Origin: JALYNX01 sp963749415
GTDB lineage: Bacteria > Actinomycetota > Acidimicrobiia > Spongiisociales > ZC4RG35
Assembly: GCA_963749415.1 (NCBI GenBank)
Contig: CAVVMG010000001.1
Span: forward strand, 1,116,001-1,180,000
Length of the DNA: 64,000 nt
Direction: 5' to 3'
The notes under the pieces: generated by a model
Database searches by the model: none
What the model was told of the DNA's origin: nothing
Seen by the model: the letters and a program-made list of their open reading frames with translations, nothing else
Translations under genes and position numbers: made by a program
Part shown: piece by piece, positions 26,966 to 37,879 of the stretch
Layout of the letters: every line of letters starts with the position of its first letter
How positions within the stretch are numbered: the stretch's first letter is position 1

Positions 26966-27643
26966 ATGAGAACGTCGCGTTTCGCCTTGTTGGCCCTGAT
27001 GCTCCTCGTCGTTCTCGCCGCGTGCGGTGGGGACGCTTCGACCGATACCACCAGTCCCGCCGACGACGGCGGAGACACAACGACCACGCCGGCCGCGGTT
27101 TCCACCACGGAGGGGTCTGGGGAACAGGTGTCGAGCCTCGCCGATATGCCGGAGGAGTGCCTGGACGCTTTCAGGACGTTTCTCCAGGAGCTGGAGCCGC
27201 TGGTCGAGGGTCGCGATTTCAACCAGATGACTCAAGCGGACATGGAGGCCTTTCTCGCCGAGATCGAGCCGATCAGCGCCCCGTTGGAGGAACAGACCGC
27301 CGACTGTCCTGACGTCGACCTGAGTGCCGAGGAGAGCCTGGCCGCGATGCGGGAGTTTGCCGAGGCCGAGGCGCCGGGAACGGTCGCCTATTTCATCTGG
27401 CTCGAGGAGTTCATCGGCAGCTTTGGCGAAGGGGGCAGCGGCGTCGAGGCGAGCGGAGATTGCGAGACCGATCTCGCGTCTCTCGATGAGTACGTGGCCC
27501 AGGGCGGGACGATGAGCGATCTCCCGGTGGGCGAGCTCGCCGGGGTTGGGGCTCTGCTCACGGCAGCGAGCTCCGAGTGCCCTCCGGAGCGGTTCCAGGA
27601 ATGGGTGACCGAGGAGGCCAACGCCACCTGGATGTCCGGGTAG
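26966..27643 (+). CDS. lipoprotein of unknown function
   Basis: A 225-residue lipoprotein. Signal peptide with lipobox VLAAC (Cys about residue 20) followed by a Thr/Asp-rich linker. The rest is acidic and helical with three to four cysteines (EECLDAF, ADCPDV, GDCETD, SSECPPE) and no recognised domain. The divergent gene is the CAP protein; the 136-nt gap between them contains TAACCT at 26899-26904, a possible -10 element. Confidence 0.75.
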   Translation: MRTSRFALLALMLLVVLAACGGDASTDTTSPADDGGDTTTTPAAVSTTEGSGEQVSSLADMPEECLDAFRTFLQELEPLVEGRDFNQMTQADMEAFLAEIEPISAPLEEQTADCPDVDLSAEESLAAMREFAEAEAPGTVAYFIWLEEFIGSFGEGGSGVEASGDCETDLASLDEYVAQGGTMSDLPVGELAGVGALLTAASSECPPERFQEWVTEEANATWMSG

Positions 27644-27647
27644 GCGG

Positions 27648-28034
27648 CTACAGCGGGGCGAACAGGTCGACGGCGTTGCCGTCGTGGTCGTGGAGCGTGG
27701 CGTAGCGCTGGCCCCAAGGCGCATCGAACGGCGGAATGTGGCCGTGGCCTCCAGCACCGACCAGCTCCTCGAAGAAGAGGTCCACTTCGGCCGGGCTGTC
27801 ACAGAGGAATGCCAGTGCAGTCCGAGGGCCGCCGCCGGTCGGGGCTTGCCAATCGGAGAAGGACATCACGCTGGCCTCGCTGTCGAGCATCACCCGTAGC
27901 CCACCGGGCCCGGTGGCCTCGGCGTGAACCCAATCTGTTGCCCCTTCGCCGAATTCCAGGCCGAGCCGACCGTAGAAGTCGACGGCCCGTGACATGTCGG
28001 AGACGATGATCCCGATGGCGTCGAGACGGGGCAT
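27648..28034 (-). CDS. VOC (glyoxalase/bleomycin-resistance fold) protein
   Basis: A 128-residue single-domain pair of beta-alpha-beta-beta-beta units: GIIVSDMSRAVDFYGRLGLEF at the start and YATLHDHDGNAVDLFAPL at the end. The last segment matches the DPDGNxxxL motif. Metal ligands are not all evident. Convergent with the lipoprotein gene, 4 nt apart. Confidence 0.82.
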   Translation of the reverse strand: MPRLDAIGIIVSDMSRAVDFYGRLGLEFGEGATDWVHAEATGPGGLRVMLDSEASVMSFSDWQAPTGGGPRTALAFLCDSPAEVDLFFEELVGAGGHGHIPPFDAPWGQRYATLHDHDGNAVDLFAPL

Positions 28035-28143
28035 CCTTCGAGTCTATGTCGGATGGGAAACGCGGCGGTGTGGAGTGCATTCGGCGAGAACGGCGACAAG
28101 GGCGACGCATGCCGTTTTCACGGCGGCAATGTACTTTGGCGGG

Positions 28144-28320
28144 ATGAAGGTGGCGGAACGGGCCGAGAAGCTCCTCGACGAGGGTGTTGACCTGGAAGGG
28201 GCTGTGGAGCGGCTGATTGCCGAGGCGCCAGTGGAGGAGAAAGTGGAGTGGTTCGACCAGGCGGCCGCCAAGTACTTGGTCTATCAACTCCAGCTCCAGC
28301 GCCAAAGGAACAAGGACTGA
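28144..28320 (+). CDS. small hypothetical protein
   Basis: A 58-residue, largely helical, charged protein with no recognised domain. It starts at an ATG preceded by GGCGGG. Its TGA overlaps the CTG that I propose as start of the acetyltransferase gene, so the two are likely co-translated. Confidence 0.6.
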   Translation: MKVAERAEKLLDEGVDLEGAVERLIAEAPVEEKVEWFDQAAAKYLVYQLQLQRQRNKD

Positions 28321-28739
28321 GCTCTCCACCAATCGATGCCGATGGGGTCGCCTTCGAGTGGAAGGGTGGCTTTGACAACGACGAGGCCAACACTCTCCAC
28401 GCCGAGGCCTTCGAGACCCGGGTATTCGACGACGACTGGCTGGCACTCGTCCAGCAACACTCGTTGGGATGGGCGGTAGCCAGGGACGGTTCACAACTGG
28501 TCGGGTTCGTCAACGTGATCTGGGACGGTCAGGTCCACGCCTGGATCCAGGACTTGATGGTGGCGACTGATTCTCGAGGCCGGGGGATCGGGACCCGATT
28601 GGTGGAGGTCGCCCGTGAGGAGGCGAAGCGGGCGGGGTGCGAGTGGCTTCATGTCGACTTCGACGACCACCTTCGCTCGTTCTACTACAACGCGTGCGGG
28701 TTCACCCCCACCAATGCCGGGCTCATCGACCTCACCTGA
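28317..28739 (+). CDS. GNAT family N-acetyltransferase, probable CTG start
   Basis: A 140-residue GNAT-fold protein that would transfer an acetyl group from acetyl-CoA. IQDLMVATDSRGRGIGTRLV holds the acetyl-CoA pyrophosphate motif (RGRGIGTRL), and FYYNACGFTPT is the usual C-terminal strand. No ATG, GTG or TTG lies near the expected N-terminus in this frame. CTG at 28317 sits in CTGA overlapping the upstream stop and has AAAGGA at good distance, so I take it as the start; GTG at 28248 is the next option. Substrate unknown. Confidence 0.78.
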   Translation: MSSPPIDADGVAFEWKGGFDNDEANTLHAEAFETRVFDDDWLALVQQHSLGWAVARDGSQLVGFVNVIWDGQVHAWIQDLMVATDSRGRGIGTRLVEVAREEAKRAGCEWLHVDFDDHLRSFYYNACGFTPTNAGLIDLT

Positions 28740-28756
28740 GGTCATGCATGCTCAGG
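28735..28756. terminator. bidirectional hairpin between convergent genes
   Basis: CCTGAG (28735-28740) pairs with CTCAGG (28751-28756) across a ten-base loop that itself contains GCATGC. It spans the stop codons of both convergent genes. The stem is short and lacks T-tails. Confidence 0.35.
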
Positions 28757-29168
28757 CTTGGCTCGCCTTCCAGACCTCGACCTGACGGAGCACAGCAGCC
28801 GAGTCGAACCAGGTGTTCTCGTACTCGATCAGGTCTTCGCGGAGACGGAAGAGATGGAGGATCCTGATCTCCACAGGGGCCCCGCCGCCGTCGATCCCGG
28901 CCCACCGACCCTGGACATGCCCGGTCACGTTGGACTCGTCCACCACCCAGCGGCCGTCCTCGGAGGTGAAGCGGCGCACCGAGACGAAATTGACATCGGG
29001 GATGGCATCGATGATGTCCGAGTACACCGCACCCACGGCATCCTTTCCGTGGACCGGGCTCAGAGGATGGGTCACGTCGTCCCAGACGATGTCGTCGGTG
29101 TAAGTGGCCAGGGTTCCCGGCACGTCGTGGGCGTTCTCTGCGGCAAAGTGGCGGGCGATGATGTCCAT
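28752..29168 (-). CDS. SnoaL-like (NTF2-fold) protein
   Basis: A 138-residue NTF2-fold protein: RHFAAENAHDVPGTLATYTDDIVWDD at the start, the HPLSPVHGKDAVGAVYSD helix, and a C-terminal RLREDLIEYENTWFDSA strand pair. This resembles SnoaL-like polyketide cyclases and ester-cyclase-like proteins. It lies 40 nt after the ECF41 sigma gene in the same direction and might be in its regulon. Catalytic role unproven. Confidence 0.8.
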   Translation of the reverse strand: MDIIARHFAAENAHDVPGTLATYTDDIVWDDVTHPLSPVHGKDAVGAVYSDIIDAIPDVNFVSVRRFTSEDGRWVVDESNVTGHVQGRWAGIDGGGAPVEIRILHLFRLREDLIEYENTWFDSAAVLRQVEVWKASQA

Positions 29169-29207
29169 CGGCCATTTCTAGTGGGCTACTGCCGAGGTCG
29201 TGGGGTT

Positions 29208-30116
29208 CTAGCCCGTGGTCGAAGAAAGGTGGCGCAGCTTGTCGGGGTTGACCACCGCGCGCACGGTCTGGACCACCCGATCAACGATGTCGAGGGAAAG
29301 CACCGCGACGGTTTCTCCGGACTGGTCGAGGACCACCGCTCCTGGCTGTCCGTTGACGTCCATCAGCGTCAGCTTCCAGATGCCCGGCCCGGCACGACGA
29401 GCGAAGCTGGCCAGCAGTCGTGCTGACTCCAGGCCACCCCGGACCGGGGACCTCCGCGCCGGCGCCTTGCCCCCGCCGTCTCCGTACATGACGGCGTCAT
29501 CGGCGAGCAGACGCACCAGGCCGTCGGTGTCACCGTCTTCAACCGCGGCGAAGAACTTCTCCGCAAGCGCCCAGCGCTTCTCGACGGAAGACTCGAATCG
29601 GGGCTTGCCCTGCTGGACCTTCTCCCTCGATCGCACGGCCAACTGACGGCAATTGGTTTCGTTCTTTCCGATGATCTCGGCGATCTCGTCGTATCCGTAC
29701 CCGAAGACATCCCGGAGCAGGAGCACCGCCCGCTCCGGCGGAGTGAGCCGCTCGAGGAGGACCAGAAATGCCATCGAAAGGCTGTCGGAGAGCTCAGCAT
29801 GCTCCTGGGGATCGAGAGTCGGCTCGGTGACGATGGGCTCGGGGAGCCATTCCCCCACGTACTCCTCGCGGCGGACCCGGGCCGAACGCAGATGGTCGAT
29901 CGAAAGGCGGGTCACCACTGCGCAGGCGTAGGCACGACGGGATTGGATCTCGGTCCCGCGCTGCACCGCGTCGTGGACCCGCAGAAGCGTCTCCTGGATC
30001 AAGTCCTCGGCATCGTTCACGCTCCCGGTCATCCGGTAGGCAATCGAAAAGAGCAGCGGCCGGAGCGAGGCATCGGTCTCGTCGCGCTCCGGTTCAGGGG
30101 AGGTGGCAGCGGGCAT
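29208..30116 (-). CDS. sigJ: ECF41 family RNA polymerase sigma factor (SigJ-like)
   Basis: A 302-residue sigma factor. Region 2 is seen in LRPLLFSIAYRMTGSVNDAEDLIQETLLRV, region 4 in LTPPERAVLLLRDVFGYGYDEIAEIIGK. The C-terminal ~100 residues are an NTF2/SnoaL-like domain, and the linker DGGGKAPARRSPVRG matches the conserved ECF41 DGGGK motif that controls activity in place of an anti-sigma factor. The ATG at 30116 gives the normal N-terminus; earlier in-frame codons are noncoding. A perfect ECF41-type promoter lies just upstream, so the gene is probably autoregulated, with a divergent epimerase as target. Confidence 0.92.
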   Translation of the reverse strand: MPAATSPEPERDETDASLRPLLFSIAYRMTGSVNDAEDLIQETLLRVHDAVQRGTEIQSRRAYACAVVTRLSIDHLRSARVRREEYVGEWLPEPIVTEPTLDPQEHAELSDSLSMAFLVLLERLTPPERAVLLLRDVFGYGYDEIAEIIGKNETNCRQLAVRSREKVQQGKPRFESSVEKRWALAEKFFAAVEDGDTDGLVRLLADDAVMYGDGGGKAPARRSPVRGGLESARLLASFARRAGPGIWKLTLMDVNGQPGAVVLDQSGETVAVLSLDIVDRVVQTVRAVVNPDKLRHLSSTTG

Positions 30117-30127
30117 ATGTCCTCTAG

Positions 30128-30154
30128 GACGAGATGACACCCCGGATTGTGACA
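30128..30154 (-). promoter_or_regulatory. ECF41-type promoter for the sigma gene
   Basis: On the minus strand TGTCACA (30148-30154) is followed after 16 nt by CGTC (30128-30131), the consensus described for ECF41 promoters. The -10 ends 11 nt before the ATG, so the transcript has a very short leader. Confidence 0.82.
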
Positions 30155-30166
30155 CTCGATGCTGGT

Positions 30167-30193
30167 TGTCACAGGGCCGGGACCTGTCTCGTC
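30167..30193 (+). promoter_or_regulatory. ECF41-type promoter for the epimerase gene
   Basis: TGTCACA (30167-30173), 16-nt spacer, CGTC (30190-30193). This mirrors the divergent promoter of the sigma gene with identical elements and spacing and points to the epimerase 30 nt downstream. Confidence 0.82.
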
Positions 30194-30222
30194 TCAGGTT
30201 GGTAGAACGGAAGGAGAAACTG

Positions 30223-31161
30223 ATGAGAGTTTTCATAGCCGGAGCCACCGGCGCCATCGGACAGCGGCTGGTGCCGTTGCTGGTCGACGCCGGCCACCAG
30301 GTAACGGGGACCACCCGGACCCCGGAGAAGATGGATGGCTTGCAACTGGTGGGAGCCACCCCACTCCTGCTCGACGGTCGCGACGGCCCGGCCGTGCGGC
30401 GCGCGGTGCTCGATTCGACACCTGAAGTCGTGATCCATCAGATGACTGCGCTATCGGGTGACCTCGACTTCCGCCATTTTGCGAAGACCTTTGCCGAGAC
30501 CAACCGCTTGCGCACCGAGACCACCGATCGGCTTATCGAGGCCGCGGTCGAGGCCGGCGCCCGGCGCTTCATCGCCCAGAGCTTCACCGGTTGGCCAAAC
30601 GAGCAGAGCGGGAGCCCGGTGAAGACCGAAGAGGATCCGCTCCTCGCCAATCCCGCGGGGCCGGTCAAGGAGACGGTCGAGGCCATCCTTCATCTCGAGG
30701 GTGTGACCACGGGCTCGGCTGGGATCGAGGGTCTCGCCCTTCGATACGGCGGCTTCTACGGCCCGGGAAACGCCCTCGGTAAGGGCGGGGCGATGCTCGA
30801 CGCGGTGGCCAAGGGTCAAGTGCCCGTCGTGGGCGGGGGGTCTGGGATCTGGTCGTTCATCCATATCGAGGACGCCGCTGGCGCAACCGCCCTCGCTGTG
30901 GATCGGGGGGCGCCCGGCGTCTACAACATCGTCGACGACGAGCCGGCCCCGGTCTCGGAGTGGCTCCCCTACTTGGCAGATGTGATCGGCGCCAGGCCAC
31001 CACGACGGGTCCCGGCATGGTTGGCCCGGCTCATCGTCGGAGGCCCGATGGTGACGATGATGACCAAGATCCGCGGCTCATCAAACGCCAAGGCCAAGCG
31101 AGAATTGGGTTGGGACCTGCGTTACCCGAGTTGGAGGGTGGGCTTCCGCGAAGGGCTGTGA
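30223..31161 (+). CDS. NAD(P)-dependent epimerase/dehydratase family protein
   Basis: A 312-residue extended short-chain dehydrogenase-like protein. The N-terminal GATGAIGQRLVPLL is the GxxGxxG nucleotide site. The typical YxxxK pair is not clear: the region reads SFTGWPNEQSGSPVKTEEDPL, so catalysis may differ or the protein may be an atypical SDR. RYGGFYGPGNALG and the C-terminal NAKAKRELGW are family features. AAGGAG precedes the ATG. It is the likely target of the divergent ECF41 sigma factor; SDR-type oxidoreductases are common ECF41 partners. Confidence 0.85.
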   Translation: MRVFIAGATGAIGQRLVPLLVDAGHQVTGTTRTPEKMDGLQLVGATPLLLDGRDGPAVRRAVLDSTPEVVIHQMTALSGDLDFRHFAKTFAETNRLRTETTDRLIEAAVEAGARRFIAQSFTGWPNEQSGSPVKTEEDPLLANPAGPVKETVEAILHLEGVTTGSAGIEGLALRYGGFYGPGNALGKGGAMLDAVAKGQVPVVGGGSGIWSFIHIEDAAGATALAVDRGAPGVYNIVDDEPAPVSEWLPYLADVIGARPPRRVPAWLARLIVGGPMVTMMTKIRGSSNAKAKRELGWDLRYPSWRVGFREGL

Positions 31162-31253
31162 CGCCTCCGGTGATTCGGTCCGGTCAGGCGGCCGCCGAGA
31201 ACGCCGCACTCCGGCCAGGGGTTGGGATTCGCGCCCGAGCGAACCCCAACCGA

Positions 31254-34679
<3,426 letters not shown>

Positions 34680-34751
34680 GAAATGTGCCTCCTCACAGGC
34701 TCTTCCGTCCTGATTCATGGTATCGAGGGACGGGTCCAAGTTGTGCTCCGA

Positions 34752-34798
34752 CCACAAGATGTAGTGGTGTCTTGGGAAGTGACCACGACATCTGGTAT
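34752..34798 (-). promoter_or_regulatory. tandem NrdR boxes upstream of nrdJ
   Basis: Two 16-bp sites start exactly 31 bp apart: CCACAAGATGTAGTGG (34752-34767), nearly palindromic, and CCACGACATCTGGTAT (34783-34798), a half-degenerate copy. Paired boxes about three helical turns apart are the standard NrdR arrangement. They lie between the proposed promoter and nrdJ, which fits repression. Confidence 0.72.
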
Positions 34799-34808
34799 GG
34801 ACTTCACC

Positions 34809-34836
34809 ACTGTAATTACAGGGCTGGCATTGTCAA
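34809..34836 (-). promoter_or_regulatory. probable sigma70-type promoter of nrdJ
   Basis: On the minus strand TTGACA (34831-34836) is followed after 16 nt by TACAGT (34809-34814). The expected start point is just before the NrdR boxes. The rest of the 305-nt gap between nrdJ and the hydrolase gene shows nothing else I can name. Confidence 0.6.
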
Positions 34837-34984
34837 ACACTCTGGCCGAAAAACCCGGTCAATCCGCCGAGAGCGCGAAAATCAACGTTCGGTGAGGGGA
34901 AGTTGGACGCCCCGGTTCGCCCGACGGCACCCTAGCCAGAGCCGTCGCAATCGCCCTGCGCAAGTCGCTGACGAGATTTCGCGT

Positions 34985-35857
34985 TCAGATCCCGGACTGG
35001 TCCCACCAGTAGCGGAGCATCAGTGCCGACTCCGGGCCGGCGTCGTCCTGCCAGTAGTGGCCGGCGTGTCTCAGGATGTAGGTGCGCCGGTTGGAGAGGA
35101 GACTCTCCCAGCGTCGCTTCTCGGCGCCCCGGAACACAGGGTCCTGGTCGGCCCAGAACAGGAGCGAGGGCTTGTCGGCGATCTTGCCCAGGTCTTTCTC
35201 GATCGAGGCCAACCACTCGGCAGAGCCGATGAGCTCCCTGGCGAGCACCCGCAACGGAAGACGTGAGGGCTGGGAAGGGAAGGGGCCCCGCCACATCGCC
35301 ATCTCGCTCCCGGTCGGGCTCCGCCTCCGCATCGCCCGGCGCACGATCAGGTTGACGAACACGTTGGCCCGGTCGACGAGGAACTCCCCGGTCCGACCCT
35401 CCCCGAGCGCGGCCGAGAACCGCTCGGCCGCGGCGTCGGTTCGAGGCCAGGCCCAGGTGTTGCCCAGGACCAGCGCTCGCACCCGCTCAGCTCTCTCGAC
35501 GGCGACCGAAAGGCCGATCGGCCCTCCCCAGTCCTGTAGCACGGGAGTAAACCCGTCGAGGCCGAGGGCGTCGACAAATCCACCGACCGTGCTCGCATGC
35601 TCCGCCGGGGTGAAGCCGTAGCCGTCGGGAGCGGTCGACAGGCCGAAACCCGGATAGTCGAGGGCGATGCACCGGAACCGGTCCCTGAGGTATGGGACCA
35701 TCCTCCGGTACAGGAACGACCAGGTCGGGTTGCCGTGGAGCATCAGGAGCGGTGGGCCTTCGCCCTCGTCCAGGTAGTGCACCTGTGAGCCGGCCACCTC
35801 CTGCCAATGGCTTTCGAACGGGTACAGCTCCTCGTCGAACCAGGCAGGGCGTTCCAC
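34985..35857 (-). CDS. haloalkane dehalogenase-like alpha/beta hydrolase
   Basis: A 290-residue alpha/beta hydrolase. LQDWGG carries an Asp nucleophile (D109) followed by the halide-binding Trp, HGNPTW (41-46) gives the oxyanion/halide Asn, ADQDPVF is the acid region and HAGHYWQDD holds the catalytic His. These together mark the haloalkane dehalogenase/epoxide hydrolase branch; Asn-Trp favours a dehalogenase. GTG at 35857 gives a normal length and has AGGTTGAG upstream. Divergent from the amidohydrolase operon. Substrate unknown; other C-X hydrolysis is possible. Confidence 0.82.
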   Translation of the reverse strand: MERPAWFDEELYPFESHWQEVAGSQVHYLDEGEGPPLLMLHGNPTWSFLYRRMVPYLRDRFRCIALDYPGFGLSTAPDGYGFTPAEHASTVGGFVDALGLDGFTPVLQDWGGPIGLSVAVERAERVRALVLGNTWAWPRTDAAAERFSAALGEGRTGEFLVDRANVFVNLIVRRAMRRRSPTGSEMAMWRGPFPSQPSRLPLRVLARELIGSAEWLASIEKDLGKIADKPSLLFWADQDPVFRGAEKRRWESLLSNRRTYILRHAGHYWQDDAGPESALMLRYWWDQSGI

Positions 35858-35951
35858 GAGTCTCAACCTACCCACCGAGGGGATCGGGCCGCCCCTGGTC
35901 GCTTTCCGATAGTCGATTGCCGCAGCCGGGGAACGGGTAGATATCGGGACC

Positions 35952-36728
35952 ATGGATTTCGCCACATTCGACCTGCGCGCGCCGGCCGCGCTGATGGCCA
36001 CGGCCGTCCACGCCGGACACGAGCTGAGACCGGCTCTGGCTCTCAAGGTAAAGGTCGATGAATCCGTTCGGCTCCGCGAGGAAGACCCTTATTCCGGCTC
36101 GCTCGCAGCCCGGGTTGGCCCGAATCTCGTCGTCAATCGGTCCCGTTTCGAGGTCGACCTCAATCGGGAGCGGGATCGGGCCGTGTATGTGTCGCCTGCG
36201 GACGCTTGGGGCATCGAGGTGTGGGGGGAGCCGCTCACCGACGATGAGATCGAAGAGTCGTTGGCGCTGTACGACCGGTTCTACGACGATCTGGCCCAGA
36301 TCCTCGACGGGCTGGTCGACGACCATGGAGGTTTCGTCCTCTACGACATCCACTCTTACAACCACCGGCGATCAGGGCCCGACGTCGAGCCCGAGCCCGC
36401 GGCAGACAACCCCGTCGTGAATCTCGGCACCGGGTCTCTTCCCGACCGCTGGAAGCCCGTGGCAGACGCATTCATCGAGGCGATGAGCGCGGCGCGAGTC
36501 GGCGGCGAGCTCGTGGATGCACGACCGAACATTCGGTTCGAAGGCCGTCAGGTCGCAAGGTGGGTCCATGACAGGTATGGCGACCGGGCATGTGCCCTCG
36601 CCATCGAGTTCAAGAAGGTGTTCATGGACGAGTGGACCGGCGAGGTCGACGATCCATTCCTCCTCGAGTTGGGGGATGCGCTGGCGGAGACGGTGGAGCC
36701 GGTGGTCGCGGCCTGGGCCGCGATATGA
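35952..36728 (+). CDS. N-formylglutamate amidohydrolase family protein
   Basis: A 258-residue protein of the N-formylglutamate amidohydrolase fold, a zinc carboxypeptidase-like domain. AVHAGHELRP, the NRSRFEVDLNRERD segment and YDIHSYNHRR (metal His region) fit the family. It is the first gene of a three-gene operon whose start/stop codons overlap, and its partners are a DUF1704 metallopeptidase-like protein and an ATP-grasp enzyme. That context argues for a role in making or recycling an amide-linked small molecule rather than in histidine degradation. TAGATAT lies seven bases before the ATG, indicating a leaderless transcript. Confidence 0.85.
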   Translation: MDFATFDLRAPAALMATAVHAGHELRPALALKVKVDESVRLREEDPYSGSLAARVGPNLVVNRSRFEVDLNRERDRAVYVSPADAWGIEVWGEPLTDDEIEESLALYDRFYDDLAQILDGLVDDHGGFVLYDIHSYNHRRSGPDVEPEPAADNPVVNLGTGSLPDRWKPVADAFIEAMSAARVGGELVDARPNIRFEGRQVARWVHDRYGDRACALAIEFKKVFMDEWTGEVDDPFLLELGDALAETVEPVVAAWAAI

Positions 36729-37879
36729 GCGTCGACGAGGTCGATCTCGCCATCGACCGCGCCCTCACCGAGATCGCGGGTCGGCTCCCGATCTTGTTGC
36801 TGGTGACCCCGATCAATGTCCCCGCGGCGAGGAAGGCGTTCTTCGATTCGCCGGGCTCGGAACCCGACTTCGCTTATGCCCCTCTTCCCGACCTGGATGC
36901 GATCGAACAGGAGTTGAAGGCGATCAACCCCGAGCAGGCGACCGACCCCGTGCTGATCCACATGGCTCGCGACCTGCATCGGGAGTTGGAGCGCCGCATC
37001 GACCTGCTCCGGATCAGGGGGACTGCCCGATTCCTGGTGGCCGCGATCGAGGAATACGGCCACGTCGAGCGACCTCTGCTCGACCTGGCCAACACCATCC
37101 TGGAGGCCTTTCCGAGGCGGCGACGGACTCAGGAACGGGTGGCTGCTCACGGGGTGGCCGCCCTGATGCGCCAGGAGATCGACCACTACCGACGTCAGTA
37201 TCCCGAGATCGCGACCCGGGTCGAAGTGCGAGAGACAGCAGTCGGGGTCCTCGTGGAGAACGGGGATGTGTTCATCGGCGCCGACACGACGATCGATGCC
37301 GACCGGGTGGAGCAACTGGTGCAGCACGAGATCGGAGTCCATGTCCTCACATACGTGAACGGCGGGGTACAGCCGATTCGGATGCTGTCGTTGGGTCTTG
37401 CCGGCTATGAGGAGACCCAGGAGGCCCTTGGAGTCATGGCCGAGCACCTCACCGGAGGGCTCATGCCACGTCGACTCCGGATTCTTGCCTTGCGGGTGAT
37501 CGCAGCGCAGTCGGTCACTGACGGAAACTCGTTCCGGCAGACCTTCGACATCCTCAAGGGTCGGGGCTCGGACCGCCAGTTGGCCTTCACCACTGCTCTT
37601 CGCGCTCATCGCTCCGGCGGGATGACGAAGGACGCCCTCTATCTCGGTGGCTTCGACCGCCTTCTCACCTACCTACGGGAGGGGGGCGGGCTCGACGCCC
37701 TGTTCATCGGAAAGATGTCCCTGGAGTACGAGCCACTGGTGCTCGATCTCCTCGATCGGGGAGTCCTCGTGGAGCCACCGCTTCGGCCCCGGTTCCTGGA
37801 GTCGGCCGGGGCGCAACGCAGGCTCGCCGAGATACGTGCCGGGGCAAGTGTGATCGAGCTTGGAAGAATGGCTGCATGA
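36725..37879 (+). CDS. DUF1704 (QEGLA/MATCAP-like) putative metallocarboxypeptidase
   Basis: A 384-residue protein of the DUF1704 family, related to the metazoan tubulin tyrosine carboxypeptidases. The metal/catalytic motif reads QHEIGVHVLTYVNG (an HExxxH helix, about residues 200-213), followed by GYEETQEALGV, the family's glutamate-rich third-ligand motif. The N-terminal ~170 residues are helical. Its ATG overlaps the stop of the amidohydrolase (ATGA) and its TGA overlaps the next ATG. Bacterial members have no established substrate; the older name, flavohemoglobin expression-modulating, is not supported by anything here. Confidence 0.85.
   Translation: MSVDEVDLAIDRALTEIAGRLPILLLVTPINVPAARKAFFDSPGSEPDFAYAPLPDLDAIEQELKAINPEQATDPVLIHMARDLHRELERRIDLLRIRGTARFLVAAIEEYGHVERPLLDLANTILEAFPRRRRTQERVAAHGVAALMRQEIDHYRRQYPEIATRVEVRETAVGVLVENGDVFIGADTTIDADRVEQLVQHEIGVHVLTYVNGGVQPIRMLSLGLAGYEETQEALGVMAEHLTGGLMPRRLRILALRVIAAQSVTDGNSFRQTFDILKGRGSDRQLAFTTALRAHRSGGMTKDALYLGGFDRLLTYLREGGGLDALFIGKMSLEYEPLVLDLLDRGVLVEPPLRPRFLESAGAQRRLAEIRAGASVIELGRMAA

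Noticed and set aside
34680..34984. Cobalamin riboswitch before the B12-dependent reductase
   Set aside because: No B12-box-like sequence is seen; NrdR boxes explain the region better.
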